A stretch of DNA of 64,000 bases from Cyclobacterium marinum DSM 745 (GTDB taxonomy: Bacteria > Bacteroidota > Bacteroidia > Cytophagales > Cyclobacteriaceae), in contig NC_015914.1 in assembly GCF_000222485.1 (NCBI RefSeq), positions 2,366,501 to 2,430,500 on the forward strand. The letters are read 5' to 3'. Under the pieces are notes generated by a model. That model saw only the letters and a program-made list of their open reading frames with translations, had not been told where the DNA came from and made no database searches. How positions within the stretch are numbered: the first letter of the stretch is position 1; each line of letters opens with the position of its first letter. The position numbers were made by a program, and so were the translations under genes. Positions 26,165-35,999 of the stretch are shown in pieces.

Positions 26165-29100
26165 ATGAAAAAACATCGTACTAAAAAAATGATGAAGTGG
26201 ATGGTGCCACTTCTCTCGGTAGGTATTATATCTACCGGATCAGTACTGGCGGAAGCCAATGGAACCTCGGTGATGAGGAATTCCTTAGGAGCCGCCATAG
26301 AATTGGAGGAGATGGTTGCTATAACTGTCACAGGAAAGGTTACTTCCACAGGTGATGATTCAGGCTTACCTGGAGTAACTATTTTGGAAAAAGGAACAAG
26401 CAATGGGACGGTTACGGATATTGACGGGTCATATAGCATTGACGTAGCTGGACCAAATTCAGTATTGGTATTCTCTTACGTTGGATTCGAAAGTCAAGAA
26501 GTTGCCGTTGGAAATCGAACCAGTGTCAATGTAAGCATGGAAGAAGCAGCTACTGCGATGAATGAAGTAGTTGTTACAGCCCTTGGTATCAAAAGAGATC
26601 AGCGATCTTTAGGATACGATGTGTCCACTGTATCTTCTGAAGATGTTACCCAAGTGTCTCAAGAAAACATTTTGAGTTCTCTTGCAGGTAGAATGCCGGG
26701 TGTAACGATTAATCAAACCAGTGGAGCCGGGTCTTCTTTGAGTATGGTAATTAGGGGTGCTTCTTCTTTGACATCCGACAACCAGCCACTATTTGTAGTT
26801 GATGGGGTGCCAATGTCTAACTCCCTGAATAACAATTCCCAAAATGGGGATGGTAATCAGGTCGATTACGGTAATGCAATTTCCGATATTAATCCTGATG
26901 ATATCGCAAATATCAGTGTACTAAAAGGACCAAGTGCAGCAGCACTATATGGTACGCGTGCAGGAAATGGTGTGGTAATCATCACTACCAAATCCGGTAG
27001 CAAAGGAAAAGGAATGGGCGTTTCTTTCTCCACAAGCAACGTCTTTGAACAACCCACCAGACTGCTGGACTTTCATTATCAATATGCCAATGGTAACAGA
27101 GAAGGTGTTTTCAATGACGGATCTGCCTATTGGGGAGGACCACAATTGGATGTAGGTAACTTAGCCCAACAATGGAATAGCCCTGTTGATGAAAATGGAA
27201 ACGTGATTCCTACTGAATTGAAATCTTATCCAAATGCGATGAAGGATTTCCTTCAAACTGGTATCACGTCAAATAATAATATCGCTATTAGTGGCGGAGA
27301 TGATAAAGCTACTTATAGGGTGTCTTATGGTAATATGATTCACCAAGGTATGATCCCTAATTCTGATTTGTACAGAAATAGTATTTCTACCTCTGTTTCT
27401 TATGACATCTTGGATAAGTTGACGCTTAACACTAACTTTAATTATACCAATAGTAGCTCAAACGACAGACCGAGTACCGGTGATAGAAGGGGAAATGCTT
27501 TAGAGGCAATCTATGCTTCTTCTTATATCGACTTTGAGCAAATGAGTGGTATTTGGGTGCCGGGTCAGGAAGACATTCAGCAAATCAGAACTCCAAATGG
27601 AGACAACCCGTATTTCATAGCTTATGGAATTGAGAATGCTTTCCGTAGAGACAGAATTTATGGTAATGTTTCTTTGGATTACAAATTCTCAGATAATTTA
27701 AATTTGGCTGTAAAATATTCATTGGATCGATCTGATGAAAACAGAGAAACAAAGATTCCTTATAGCTACAGTAGAATGGCCAATGGTGGATATTACAATA
27801 CTGACATGTTGAATCAGGAATCTAATGCTGATGTCTTATTAAGCTATAATAAGGATTTTGGAAAAATGGATTTTAATGCTTCTGCAGGTGGAAATATCAT
27901 GAGTCGATTTGGTACTTCCTCTTATGTAGGTGTTGGTAGTGACAGGAATAACGGACTGGTAGTACCTGGAATCTACAATGCCCAGAACATACCAGCTGAT
28001 AACAGGTCTGTATCTAATACCTATTCCAACAAAAGAATTTACAGTGTGTATGGTTTGGCTTCTTTTGGGTATGCCGATCAATTGTATTTGGATTTGACAG
28101 CTAGAAATGACTGGTCATCTACTTTACCCCTAGACAATAATTCTTATTTCTATCCTTCGGCATCTTTAAGCTGGTTGGCAAACTACACGCTCAATCTTCC
28201 AGAAAGCATTGACATGTTAAAAGCCAGAGTAGGTTGGGCGAAAGTAGGTAATGACACAGGTCCTTACCGTTTGGTTCAAAACCTATCTACAGGTACTTAC
28301 AACTCTATTAATACTGCTTCAGTAAGTTCTGGGATATTAAATCCTAATTTCTTACCGGAAGAGGCCACTTCTATTGAAGCCGGTATAGATTTAAATATGT
28401 TCGCCAATAAGTTGAGGTTTTCCGGAACCTATTATGTAATTGAAAACAGGAACCAGATATTCTCTGTAAATCTTCCAAGATCTTCAGGATACAGCAGCAG
28501 GTTGATTAATGCAGGTTTGATCCGAAGCAAAGGTTTGGAAATGAGCTTAGGTGGAACACCGCTTGATAAAAACGGATGGAAGTTAGACGTTGATGTTAAC
28601 TGGAGTAGAAACAGAACCAGTGTAATTGAGTTGGTTGAAAACTTTGATAGGATCACTTTATGGTCTGAAAATGGTGGTGGAGCCATTACTTTCTTAGGAG
28701 ACCAAATTGGTGACCTTTATAGTAGAGGATTTGTACAGGTAGAAGATCCTTCATCTCCTTATTACAAATGGCCTGTATTGAGCAGTGCCGGAGAATGGCA
28801 AGATTTGTCATCAGACGAAGCTTTAAGAAAAGTAGGTAACTTCAACCCTGATTTTATTTTAGGTATGCAGACAGGTTTGAGCTACAAGCGATTTGTATTG
28901 AATGCAAGTTTTGACTGGAGACAAGGTGGAGAGTTTATGTCATTCACTTATAGATATGGAGAGTCTGATTGGAAATCTCAAAGACAACTTGATGATTTGA
29001 TCCCTGGCGGATTGTACTCTGAGGACGAATTGGCTGCTTTGTTGAAGTCAGACCCTGAGAAATACATTATCCCTAGCCCAGGAAACTTCCCTCGTGTTGG

Positions 29101-29554
29101 TGGTCATACTGCTGAGACTGGTGGGTTCTATATCGATGAGAATGGTAGCGATGGTGCTTTCGTTCCAGGTGTGGTTCAAACTGCCGGTGCAGATACTCCG
29201 GATAATTATGCAGATGATGTTTATGAAGAGCATTTAGGTGGAACAGGTACTAATATTTATCCTATCACCAATACCTACCCTTGGAGTTTCAATGAGCAGG
29301 TTACTTTTGATGCTTCATTTATCAAATTACGCGAATTATCTTTAGGATATAGGATACCTAATTTTAGTGTATTTACAAATGCCACATTCTCTATCTATAC
29401 TAGAAATATTATGTTGTGGACAAAAGCTGATATAGGAATTGATCCAGAAAGAGCATTTCAAGCTTCAGGTTCTTCTTTCAAGCAGGGCATTGAGCGTCAA
29501 AATGTTATGCCTTGGAGTGTGCCAATTGGTTTCAAGCTTAATTTCAATCTTTAA
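26165..29554 (+). CDS. SusC/RagA family TonB-linked outer membrane transporter
   Basis: 1129 residues. The signal region (KKMMKWMVPLLSVGIISTGS) is followed by a carboxypeptidase-regulatory-like domain (VTGKVTSTGDDSGLPGVTI, about residues 56-125), the SusC signature EVVVTALGIKR (about 134-144), the plug (VIRGASSLTSDNQPLFVVDG, LKGPSAAALYGTRAGNGVV) and a long beta-barrel ending in an aromatic-poor FNL. There is no STN domain at the N terminus, so direct FecR signalling through STN is unlikely. It imports an oligosaccharide or peptide with its SusD partner 20 bases downstream, powered by TonB. The substrate is unknown. Confidence 0.95.
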   Translation: MKKHRTKKMMKWMVPLLSVGIISTGSVLAEANGTSVMRNSLGAAIELEEMVAITVTGKVTSTGDDSGLPGVTILEKGTSNGTVTDIDGSYSIDVAGPNSVLVFSYVGFESQEVAVGNRTSVNVSMEEAATAMNEVVVTALGIKRDQRSLGYDVSTVSSEDVTQVSQENILSSLAGRMPGVTINQTSGAGSSLSMVIRGASSLTSDNQPLFVVDGVPMSNSLNNNSQNGDGNQVDYGNAISDINPDDIANISVLKGPSAAALYGTRAGNGVVIITTKSGSKGKGMGVSFSTSNVFEQPTRLLDFHYQYANGNREGVFNDGSAYWGGPQLDVGNLAQQWNSPVDENGNVIPTELKSYPNAMKDFLQTGITSNNNIAISGGDDKATYRVSYGNMIHQGMIPNSDLYRNSISTSVSYDILDKLTLNTNFNYTNSSSNDRPSTGDRRGNALEAIYASSYIDFEQMSGIWVPGQEDIQQIRTPNGDNPYFIAYGIENAFRRDRIYGNVSLDYKFSDNLNLAVKYSLDRSDENRETKIPYSYSRMANGGYYNTDMLNQESNADVLLSYNKDFGKMDFNASAGGNIMSRFGTSSYVGVGSDRNNGLVVPGIYNAQNIPADNRSVSNTYSNKRIYSVYGLASFGYADQLYLDLTARNDWSSTLPLDNNSYFYPSASLSWLANYTLNLPESIDMLKARVGWAKVGNDTGPYRLVQNLSTGTYNSINTASVSSGILNPNFLPEEATSIEAGIDLNMFANKLRFSGTYYVIENRNQIFSVNLPRSSGYSSRLINAGLIRSKGLEMSLGGTPLDKNGWKLDVDVNWSRNRTSVIELVENFDRITLWSENGGGAITFLGDQIGDLYSRGFVQVEDPSSPYYKWPVLSSAGEWQDLSSDEALRKVGNFNPDFILGMQTGLSYKRFVLNASFDWRQGGEFMSFTYRYGESDWKSQRQLDDLIPGGLYSEDELAALLKSDPEKYIIPSPGNFPRVGGHTAETGGFYIDENGSDGAFVPGVVQTAGADTPDNYADDVYEEHLGGTGTNIYPITNTYPWSFNEQVTFDASFIKLRELSLGYRIPNFSVFTNATFSIYTRNIMLWTKADIGIDPERAFQASGSSFKQGIERQNVMPWSVPIGFKLNFNL

Positions 29555-29574
29555 AGGTCCTTAATTTACATATC

Positions 29575-31260
29575 ATGAAAAATTTATTTGAATTTAGAAA
29601 GATAGCCGTATTTCTCCTGGGACTTATCTTGGTCACCGGTTGTGATGACCAGCTCAGTGAGATCAATACCAATCCATATGGTATTGACCCGGCAAATGCC
29701 AACCCAAATCTATTGATGCCGACAGTGCTGACTTCATCAGCTCAAAGTTACTTGGGGCTAGGTTTTAATGACCTCGCTGGCGCCATGCAATACACGCAAA
29801 AGAATGGATGGTATAGCAGTCATAACAATTATGAGTGGGTGTCTAGAAACTGGACAGGATGGTATGATATCCTGAGAACAAACGATTTGATGATAACCAG
29901 AGGTGAAGATATGGACAATGCCTTTTTCCAAGGAATAGGCCTTACCATGAAGTCATTTGTTTTTGGAAATATTGCAGACCTTTGGGGAGATGCTCCCTAT
30001 TCTGACGCCCTAATGGGCGACGAGGGAAGTGATCAGTTTCAATTCCCTAAATTTGATAGCCAAGAAGCTATTTATGATGGCATTATTGCAGACCTTCAAG
30101 AGGCGGCCACATTACTTGCCTCTGCTTCTACAGAAGGTGTAACTGCCGGTAATGACCTTATTTACGGTGCTGATATTGATAGTTGGAGAAGGTTTACCAA
30201 TTCCTTATTATTGAGGTATTATATGCGGTTGTCAGAGAAAAAGCCTGATGTAGCCAAAGCTGGCATTGAAGCCATCTATAGTAGTGGTATCTATATTCAA
30301 GATGCTTCCCAAGATGCGACACTTGATTATACAGGAGGTTCAAATGATATCTGGATTACCCGCCATGTAAGGCTTAATCCTGATGATTTCCAGAGATACC
30401 AAGCTTGTCAGACTTTTATCGATCAATTGACTATGACCGATGACCCTAGGCTCCCTGTTTTCTTTGATTCTGTAAGGGTTCAATGGGTAGCAGATGAAAC
30501 ACTTGATGTTGCAGCTGAAAGCTTTATAAGGGCAGACGGAGAACCAATCGAATCGATTTATACCTTTGATGAGTTTGAAGAGGAATACGCTGATGTGAAA
30601 TTCACTCGCCATTTCAACCCTAATTTGGCAGATTACAACTCAGATTTATATGTTGGTTTGCCACCATCTATCTTGACTCCGGAATCTTATAATGGAAACC
30701 CAATTCCAGGTCAAGGAACTCAAAATCTGCACGTTTCTCAACTGGATCCAATTTACAGCACTGCTGGTTCTGCAGGAGACATCCTTAAAGCTAGAATTAT
30801 CTCTGCTGCCGAAGTGAGTTTTATCTTTGCTGAAGGAGCGCTTAAAGGTTGGAGTGTTGGTGATGCCGAAACACACTACAATATGGGCATTGAACAGTCT
30901 CTGCAAGTATGGGAGAAAGCTGACATGTACGAAGAGTTTATCGCTCAGCCGGATGTTATGTTTAACAGTACTTTAGAACAAATTATTACTCAGAAATGGG
31001 TAGCAAACTGGTCAAATGGTACTGAAGCATTTGCTGACTACAGAAGAACAGGTTATCCTGATTTATCTGCCGGTCCATTGTCTCCTCAGCCTGAGGTGGC
31101 CCTAAGGTTCCAGTATGGAAATGATGAGTACAACAACAACCCTGATAATATTAGTGCTGCACTAAATAACTTAGAAGTAACTGATTATTCAGGTAACTTC
31201 GGACAAGATAGCCAGTGGTCTAAACCTTGGTTGTATCAAGGAACCAGCGTTCCTTTTTAA
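29575..31260 (+). CDS. SusD/RagB-like nutrient-binding outer membrane lipoprotein
   Basis: 561 residues, lipobox VTGC (about residues 20-23). It matches the second SusD-like family (SusD-like_2): INTNPYGIDPANANPNLLMP near the start, WGDAPYSDAL, WRRFTNSLLLRYYMR and the C-terminal SQWSKPW. It forms the hinged lid over the SusC barrel and captures substrate on the cell surface. It begins 20 bases after SusC and ends the operon at a strong terminator. Confidence 0.93.
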   Translation: MKNLFEFRKIAVFLLGLILVTGCDDQLSEINTNPYGIDPANANPNLLMPTVLTSSAQSYLGLGFNDLAGAMQYTQKNGWYSSHNNYEWVSRNWTGWYDILRTNDLMITRGEDMDNAFFQGIGLTMKSFVFGNIADLWGDAPYSDALMGDEGSDQFQFPKFDSQEAIYDGIIADLQEAATLLASASTEGVTAGNDLIYGADIDSWRRFTNSLLLRYYMRLSEKKPDVAKAGIEAIYSSGIYIQDASQDATLDYTGGSNDIWITRHVRLNPDDFQRYQACQTFIDQLTMTDDPRLPVFFDSVRVQWVADETLDVAAESFIRADGEPIESIYTFDEFEEEYADVKFTRHFNPNLADYNSDLYVGLPPSILTPESYNGNPIPGQGTQNLHVSQLDPIYSTAGSAGDILKARIISAAEVSFIFAEGALKGWSVGDAETHYNMGIEQSLQVWEKADMYEEFIAQPDVMFNSTLEQIITQKWVANWSNGTEAFADYRRTGYPDLSAGPLSPQPEVALRFQYGNDEYNNNPDNISAALNNLEVTDYSGNFGQDSQWSKPWLYQGTSVPF

Positions 31261-31285
31261 GTCTGAATTTATAAATTTATTGAGT

Positions 31286-31325
31286 AAAGGTTCTCTGTCG
31301 GTTTTCGGCAGAGAACCTTTTTTTA
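31286..31325 (+). terminator. Terminator after susCD
   Basis: AAAGGTTCTCTG pairs with CAGAGAACCTTT around an 11-base loop and is followed by a T-run. It lies 25 bases after the SusD stop. Confidence 0.9.
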
Positions 31326-31714
31326 TAGGACTATATTTTTCCCATTACTCCAAGGCTTATTAATTTTTACCAATGAATAGCCAATTGCTAGGCTTCCGGT
31401 GCATTCATTCGCAATTAACTACCAACACCCGACCATTTTCCAGATCCCGTCGATGCAGCATCGCAGAAAAAGCGCATTAACCTCAATGCGCATAAATAAC
31501 CATAGAATTGAGGCTTGAAAAAAAGGGGGAGGCTAATAAAAGAGCTTTAAAGTATGGGCTTCTGTCATTACGAGGAGAGTAATGTGAATTTTTTTAGTTG
31601 GTACTAAAACTCCATTGGTTAGGGTATAGTACTTTATTAAGCGAAATGGCCCAAATAATAGAATGTTTTGTAAGGTTTTAAATAGAACCGTGTTTTCAGT
31701 TGTAGCTGTAATAG

Positions 31715-31906
31715 GCAATAGACAATCTATTTCCTGCTGCAGTCGATTCAAAATCAGGCACTTCGTTGCTGCTTTCTATCTCACCATAGCGGTGCTAAGC
31801 TAAAACCTCCAAACAGACCTTTTCTTGCGATTGTAACACCTCCCGTAAATACTGCATAGGCTTCACCTCTGACTATTGGATCAGGGCGGAGAAATCTGGG
31901 TTTAAC
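31715..31906. repeat. Intergenic repeat, copy B
   Basis: Second copy of the element at 18440-18602, same orientation, with a longer right end. Shared blocks include CAATAGACA, CACTTCGTTGCTG, TCACCATAGCGGTGCTA and TTTTCTTGCGATTG. It lies between two terminators in a 763-base gene-free stretch (31261-32023). The rest of that stretch, 31326-31714, shows nothing recognisable. Confidence 0.75.
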
Positions 31907-31942
31907 TATTCGATGGTTTAGCATTTTCCCACTAAAAGGTAC

Positions 31943-31980
31943 AAAAAAGATCAGCATCTGTATCAGCTGATCTTTTTTCT
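31943..31980. terminator. Bidirectional terminator near the unknown membrane-protein gene
   Basis: AAAAAAGATCAGC (31943-31955) pairs with GCTGATCTTTTTT across a short loop, with A-run and T-run on either side. It mainly serves the minus-strand gene ending at 32024. Confidence 0.85.
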
Positions 31981-32023
31981 TTTTATAGAAGATATGGGAC
32001 TAGAATTGACCTTGATTTATCAA

Positions 32024-33322
32024 TCAAATCCATTCAAACCTTTTGTGTGCATGTGATAATTCCCCATGGCTATTGATTAAAATTAAGGTAAGTATAGCCA
32101 GTATTACCATTATTATCAGGAATACATTTCTCCAGGTTTTAGTAACCGCAGCTCGCTCAGAAAAGGAAGGTTTAAATTTTGGTATAAATGCAAGAATTAT
32201 AATATAATTTAAAATGTATAGAAATTGCTCAATTCTATAAAAACTTAAAAATGAACCTGTGATAAAAATGGTAAAGAGAATATAGGTTCCAAAATAAGTA
32301 ATAAAAACTTTTGATATTTCCTGGTATCCAAACTGTTGGTTGTCCAGCCTTTTTTTGGTGGAAAATAAATTGATCCAAAAGATGGCTAATCCTAAAAAGA
32401 CCAACAAGGCAATTAGCTGTACGGCTAACATCCAAGCATCCGGCTGGCTGACAAAAGCTCCTAAAGTGTCTGAAAAGTCTTTCATGATAAATGATTGTTG
32501 CCAGACAAAGAATGGGATAAGGAATAGAAGGCCGACCCCAGGGATAATAAGGTTACTTGTGGTAAATTGATATGGGGTTTCCTCTTTGGGCCATTTAGAG
32601 GTAAATGTACCGTATGCCATTCCTACACCTCCAAAGAAACCTAAGGAGTATTCCATGACATTCCACATATTGAAGGGTACATTGGCTACATTTCCGAGCA
32701 CATGAAGGAAATTACCAAAAGCAAAACCAAATCCGCCACCTAAGCCTGCATAAATGGCTACCCTCATGGCACTGTATTGTTGGGTTCTGGCCATATAATA
32801 CAACATGGCTATACCTGTGCCGGCACAAATTCCCCAGGCTTCTGAGCGAGGAGGAGTCATTTCGAAGCCTAACTGCTCCACCATAAAATAATAAAAAATT
32901 ATTCCTCCTACGGTCATTTCCGTAACAACCTGGTGCCACTTAATTTTTTTTTCAGGATTGTCTGCAAGCACCAAACCAAATAGACCACCCCCGATCAAAC
33001 CATAAAGGCCTCCTACCACAAATAAACTCGCCAATCCATAATAGACATTTATGAAATCTTCGCCTCTTCCATACCCCACAAGAATACCATAGCTCATCAT
33101 TCCTCCAAAACCCCAACCCACGGCTCCGGCAAAGGCTGCTTTGATGGCCTTGTTGTACCAGTCTTCTCTTTTAGCAAGCAGGAGTATACTCAACGCACCT
33201 ATGCCACCGGCCCAGGCAGCACCTTGTTCGTGGCCAAACTGCCCGCGAATAGCCCAAGCAGTAGCCAAAGCCATACCTGCAATGATGATTGAAAGTAGGG
33301 TATTTTTATCTATATGTTTCAT
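32024..33322 (-). CDS. Unknown multi-pass membrane protein
   Basis: 432 residues, not assigned to a family. It has about eleven or twelve hydrophobic segments and many Gly-rich stretches (GAVGWGFGGMMSYGI, GGLYGLIGGGLFGL, GLGGGFGFAFGNF). RGQFGHEQGAAW at about residues 26-37 looks like a conserved polar motif inside or between early helices. It is the last gene on the minus-strand side of the carbohydrate locus, 169 bases after the XylR-type regulator. A role in sugar transport or sensing is a guess from context only. Confidence 0.75.
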   Translation of the reverse strand: MKHIDKNTLLSIIIAGMALATAWAIRGQFGHEQGAAWAGGIGALSILLLAKREDWYNKAIKAAFAGAVGWGFGGMMSYGILVGYGRGEDFINVYYGLASLFVVGGLYGLIGGGLFGLVLADNPEKKIKWHQVVTEMTVGGIIFYYFMVEQLGFEMTPPRSEAWGICAGTGIAMLYYMARTQQYSAMRVAIYAGLGGGFGFAFGNFLHVLGNVANVPFNMWNVMEYSLGFFGGVGMAYGTFTSKWPKEETPYQFTTSNLIIPGVGLLFLIPFFVWQQSFIMKDFSDTLGAFVSQPDAWMLAVQLIALLVFLGLAIFWINLFSTKKRLDNQQFGYQEISKVFITYFGTYILFTIFITGSFLSFYRIEQFLYILNYIIILAFIPKFKPSFSERAAVTKTWRNVFLIIMVILAILTLILINSHGELSHAHKRFEWI

Positions 33323-33491
33323 AACCGGAAAATGGATAATTGTTGATGATATTTTGGGTATGTTTAAATAGTATACCTAAGGGCGCAAAAAAGTACCATT
33401 CAAAATAATGGCATTATATGAACGGTTGGGAGGGATTATTTGGCGGTAAATAAATTAGGGGAAATTTATGATGGCAAAGACAGGGAGACAC

Positions 33492-34655
33492 CTACTTGCC
33501 GGCTAGATAGCGTTTTCTGTATTCTATTGGGTTACATCCTTTAACTTGCTTAAATTGCCTAGCTATGTTTTTGCTGTCATTCAGGCCCAAGTCCATGGCT
33601 ATCTCAAAAACTGTTTGATCTGTTTCTAGAAGTTTTTGGGTGAATTTTTCTATTCGTAGGTTAAAAATGTACTTGTAAATGGGGTAGCCAGTTATTTGAA
33701 GAAAACGTTTCTCAAGACTTCTTCTGGAAAGAGGCACTTGCTTTACTACTTCTTCTACTTGAAGGTTTTTTTCTATATTTTTATGAATATATTTCAATGA
33801 CGAAGCGATATGGTCATCATTGGTTGCATAGATATCAGTCGATTGCCTGGTGATAACTTGGGTAGGTTTTACCCGGATATCATAAAAATTTGATGCAGTG
33901 GTTTGGATCATTTGTTCCATCAACTTGGCAGTATCATATCCCCCTTTTTCTATATCCAAGCCAATGCTAGACAGCGGAGGGTCTGATAGTTCACAAAGCA
34001 TTTCATCATTATCTACCCCCAAAACAGCAACTTCTTCAGGAATCCGGATTTTATTTTGCTTGCAAGCTTCGGTAATATGGAGCCCTTGGTTGTCATCACA
34101 GGTCATGAGCGCAATGGGTTTTGGCAAAGACAATAGCCATTTGCTCAAAGAATTACTCTTGTAGTACCACAAATCTGTAGAACGGGATTTTCTGTGCTCA
34201 AAGTAATTTACTTTGTAGCCCATCGCATTGATTTTCTTTTCGAAACCTTCAGCCCGTTCTCTTGACCAAACGATATCATTGAAACCGTAAAAAGCAAAGT
34301 TTTTAAAGCCCTTTTTGAGAAAGTAGGAAGCACCCATTTCACCGGCTTCATGATAAGCACCTGTAATATTCGGAATTTCTGAAAACCTCTCTTTAAAATC
34401 TTGTGCAACCACAGGGATTTTGGAATCAACAAGCAATTCCAAGTCTATTTCATTGTACAATTGTCCGATGATACCATCTGCTCCCCAGTCCTTGGCCCAG
34501 TCGAGGATGCCCTTAATGCCAATTGTTTCCCTATAGTAAAGGGGCATGCGGCAATAGGTCCATGGTCCATGCTCAGCAGAATACTTTGATATTCCTTTTA
34601 ATAAACTCTTACTGTACTCTTCGGCAAAATCCAAGAGCAAAATAATCTTATACAT
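33492..34655 (-). CDS. XylR-type AraC family transcriptional regulator
   Basis: 387 residues. The N-terminal part is a LacI/periplasmic-binding-protein-like ligand domain (KIILLLDFAEEYSKSLLKGI, MTCDDNQGLHITEAC, VLGVDNDEMLCELSDPPLSS). The C-terminal 100 residues are an AraC-type double helix-turn-helix (VEEVVKQVPLSRRSLEKRF, then DLGLNDSKNIARQFKQVKG). This is the architecture of XylR, which binds a sugar and activates catabolic genes. It starts 3 bases after the MFS transporter, so it is cotranscribed with it. It likely controls both arms of the locus through the 36849-37343 region. Confidence 0.92.
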   Translation of the reverse strand: MYKIILLLDFAEEYSKSLLKGISKYSAEHGPWTYCRMPLYYRETIGIKGILDWAKDWGADGIIGQLYNEIDLELLVDSKIPVVAQDFKERFSEIPNITGAYHEAGEMGASYFLKKGFKNFAFYGFNDIVWSRERAEGFEKKINAMGYKVNYFEHRKSRSTDLWYYKSNSLSKWLLSLPKPIALMTCDDNQGLHITEACKQNKIRIPEEVAVLGVDNDEMLCELSDPPLSSIGLDIEKGGYDTAKLMEQMIQTTASNFYDIRVKPTQVITRQSTDIYATNDDHIASSLKYIHKNIEKNLQVEEVVKQVPLSRRSLEKRFLQITGYPIYKYIFNLRIEKFTQKLLETDQTVFEIAMDLGLNDSKNIARQFKQVKGCNPIEYRKRYLAGK

Positions 34656-34658
34656 TTT

Positions 34659-35906
34659 TTACTTAAAGATATCCTTCAAACTTTTGGTAGCATTGGTGAC
34701 CAATGGTTTGGCCCAAATGCCAATGCTTAAGATGTATCCTAAAGTAAACAAAAGAAATAACATGGACAATTTAAGTCCTACAAGTTCTGCTAATCCACCA
34801 ATTATTAGCGGCACAATCGCTCCTCCCGCTATTCCCGTACATAAAATCCCTGAGAAGGTTCCATGGTGATGGGGTACGGAATTGAGTGCCAAAGAAAAGA
34901 TAATTGACCACATAACAGAAGCAAAAAATCCGGTCAATGGGAAAGCGATTAAAGCTACATTTGCAGGGCCAAAGAGACCTGCTAATAAAGCTAATATGGC
35001 CCCTCCTGTAAAGAAAATCAATACGGTTCGACTATCAAGAAATTTAAGCAAAACCAGCCCCAATAAGCAACCTACAGTTAGCAAACCCCAAAAGTAAGAA
35101 ATTACAATAGCACCCGTGGTAGATGGGTCTATGTCATGGTAAGATTGAAGAAATTTAGAAATCCAGTTGGCAATGCCTTGTTCGGTTCCTACATAGCAAA
35201 AGATTCCCAAGAAATACAACAACACATACTTATTGGCCAGTAGTTCTTTGAATGCCACACCCACATCAATTTTCTCATCCTCTTTAAGCTCCACTTTCGG
35301 GAATTTTGCAAAATAGACGATGATGACCATCAAAAAGGCTATGGCAGCAAACACCCAATACAATGAGACCCATTTTAGGTTTTCAGGCACCATGGGGTTT
35401 AAAAATGAGAAAATTAAGGAATTGTCTGTTGTATGAATATTTGTTACCAAATAGCTGTAAAGCATCGGGCTAAGAAAAGAAGCAGCCCCAAAAGCCAATT
35501 GGCCCATCACGGAATTAAAAGCAAAATGTTCCTCGCCTCCGGCAGTCCTAAGGAGAGGGTTAATGACTACCTGTAAAACGGCCATTCCAATACCAATAAT
35601 AAACAAGGATGTCAAAGCTATGGTAAAGCTTGGAATAAAAGCAAAAAGTAAAGCACCAATAAATGCCATGGTAAAGGCAAAGATCAGCATTTTCTTTTCT
35701 TTGTATTTTTCCACTAAAATTCCGGAGGGAATAGACATCACTGCATAAGCCACAAAGAAAGCAAAAGGTAAAAAGCCTGCCAGTCCAATACTTAGAGTAA
35801 AACTATCAATAATATCCGGGATGATAGGTCCCAGAATATTGGTAAGAAATGAAATGACGAAAAAAATCAATAATATAAGGGCAACTATGAGTGTGTTTTT
35901 TTTCAT
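34659..35906 (-). CDS. Sugar MFS transporter (FucP/NagP-like)
   Basis: 415 residues with twelve predicted hydrophobic segments. The sequence VVINPLLRTAGGEEHFAFN in helix 4 and the following GAASFLSP are typical of the FucP-like sugar:proton symporters, which in Bacteroidota include transporters for fucose, N-acetylglucosamine and other sugars. It lies between the ROK kinase (93 bases upstream) and the XylR-type regulator, which fits import of the sugar phosphorylated by that kinase. The exact sugar cannot be told. Confidence 0.9.
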   Translation of the reverse strand: MKKNTLIVALILLIFFVISFLTNILGPIIPDIIDSFTLSIGLAGFLPFAFFVAYAVMSIPSGILVEKYKEKKMLIFAFTMAFIGALLFAFIPSFTIALTSLFIIGIGMAVLQVVINPLLRTAGGEEHFAFNSVMGQLAFGAASFLSPMLYSYLVTNIHTTDNSLIFSFLNPMVPENLKWVSLYWVFAAIAFLMVIIVYFAKFPKVELKEDEKIDVGVAFKELLANKYVLLYFLGIFCYVGTEQGIANWISKFLQSYHDIDPSTTGAIVISYFWGLLTVGCLLGLVLLKFLDSRTVLIFFTGGAILALLAGLFGPANVALIAFPLTGFFASVMWSIIFSLALNSVPHHHGTFSGILCTGIAGGAIVPLIIGGLAELVGLKLSMLFLLFTLGYILSIGIWAKPLVTNATKSLKDIFK

Positions 35907-35999
35907 GTCATTATATTGTTAGGCGTAGCAATTTTATTCTATTGTTAAATATTGGAGTTTTTTGACCAAAAGTGCAGCATTAAGCCAAAATTAAATCGC

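Noticed and set aside
31533..31751. 72-codon minus-strand frame
   Set aside because: It overlaps the intergenic repeat, has no plausible protein features and no context as a gene.
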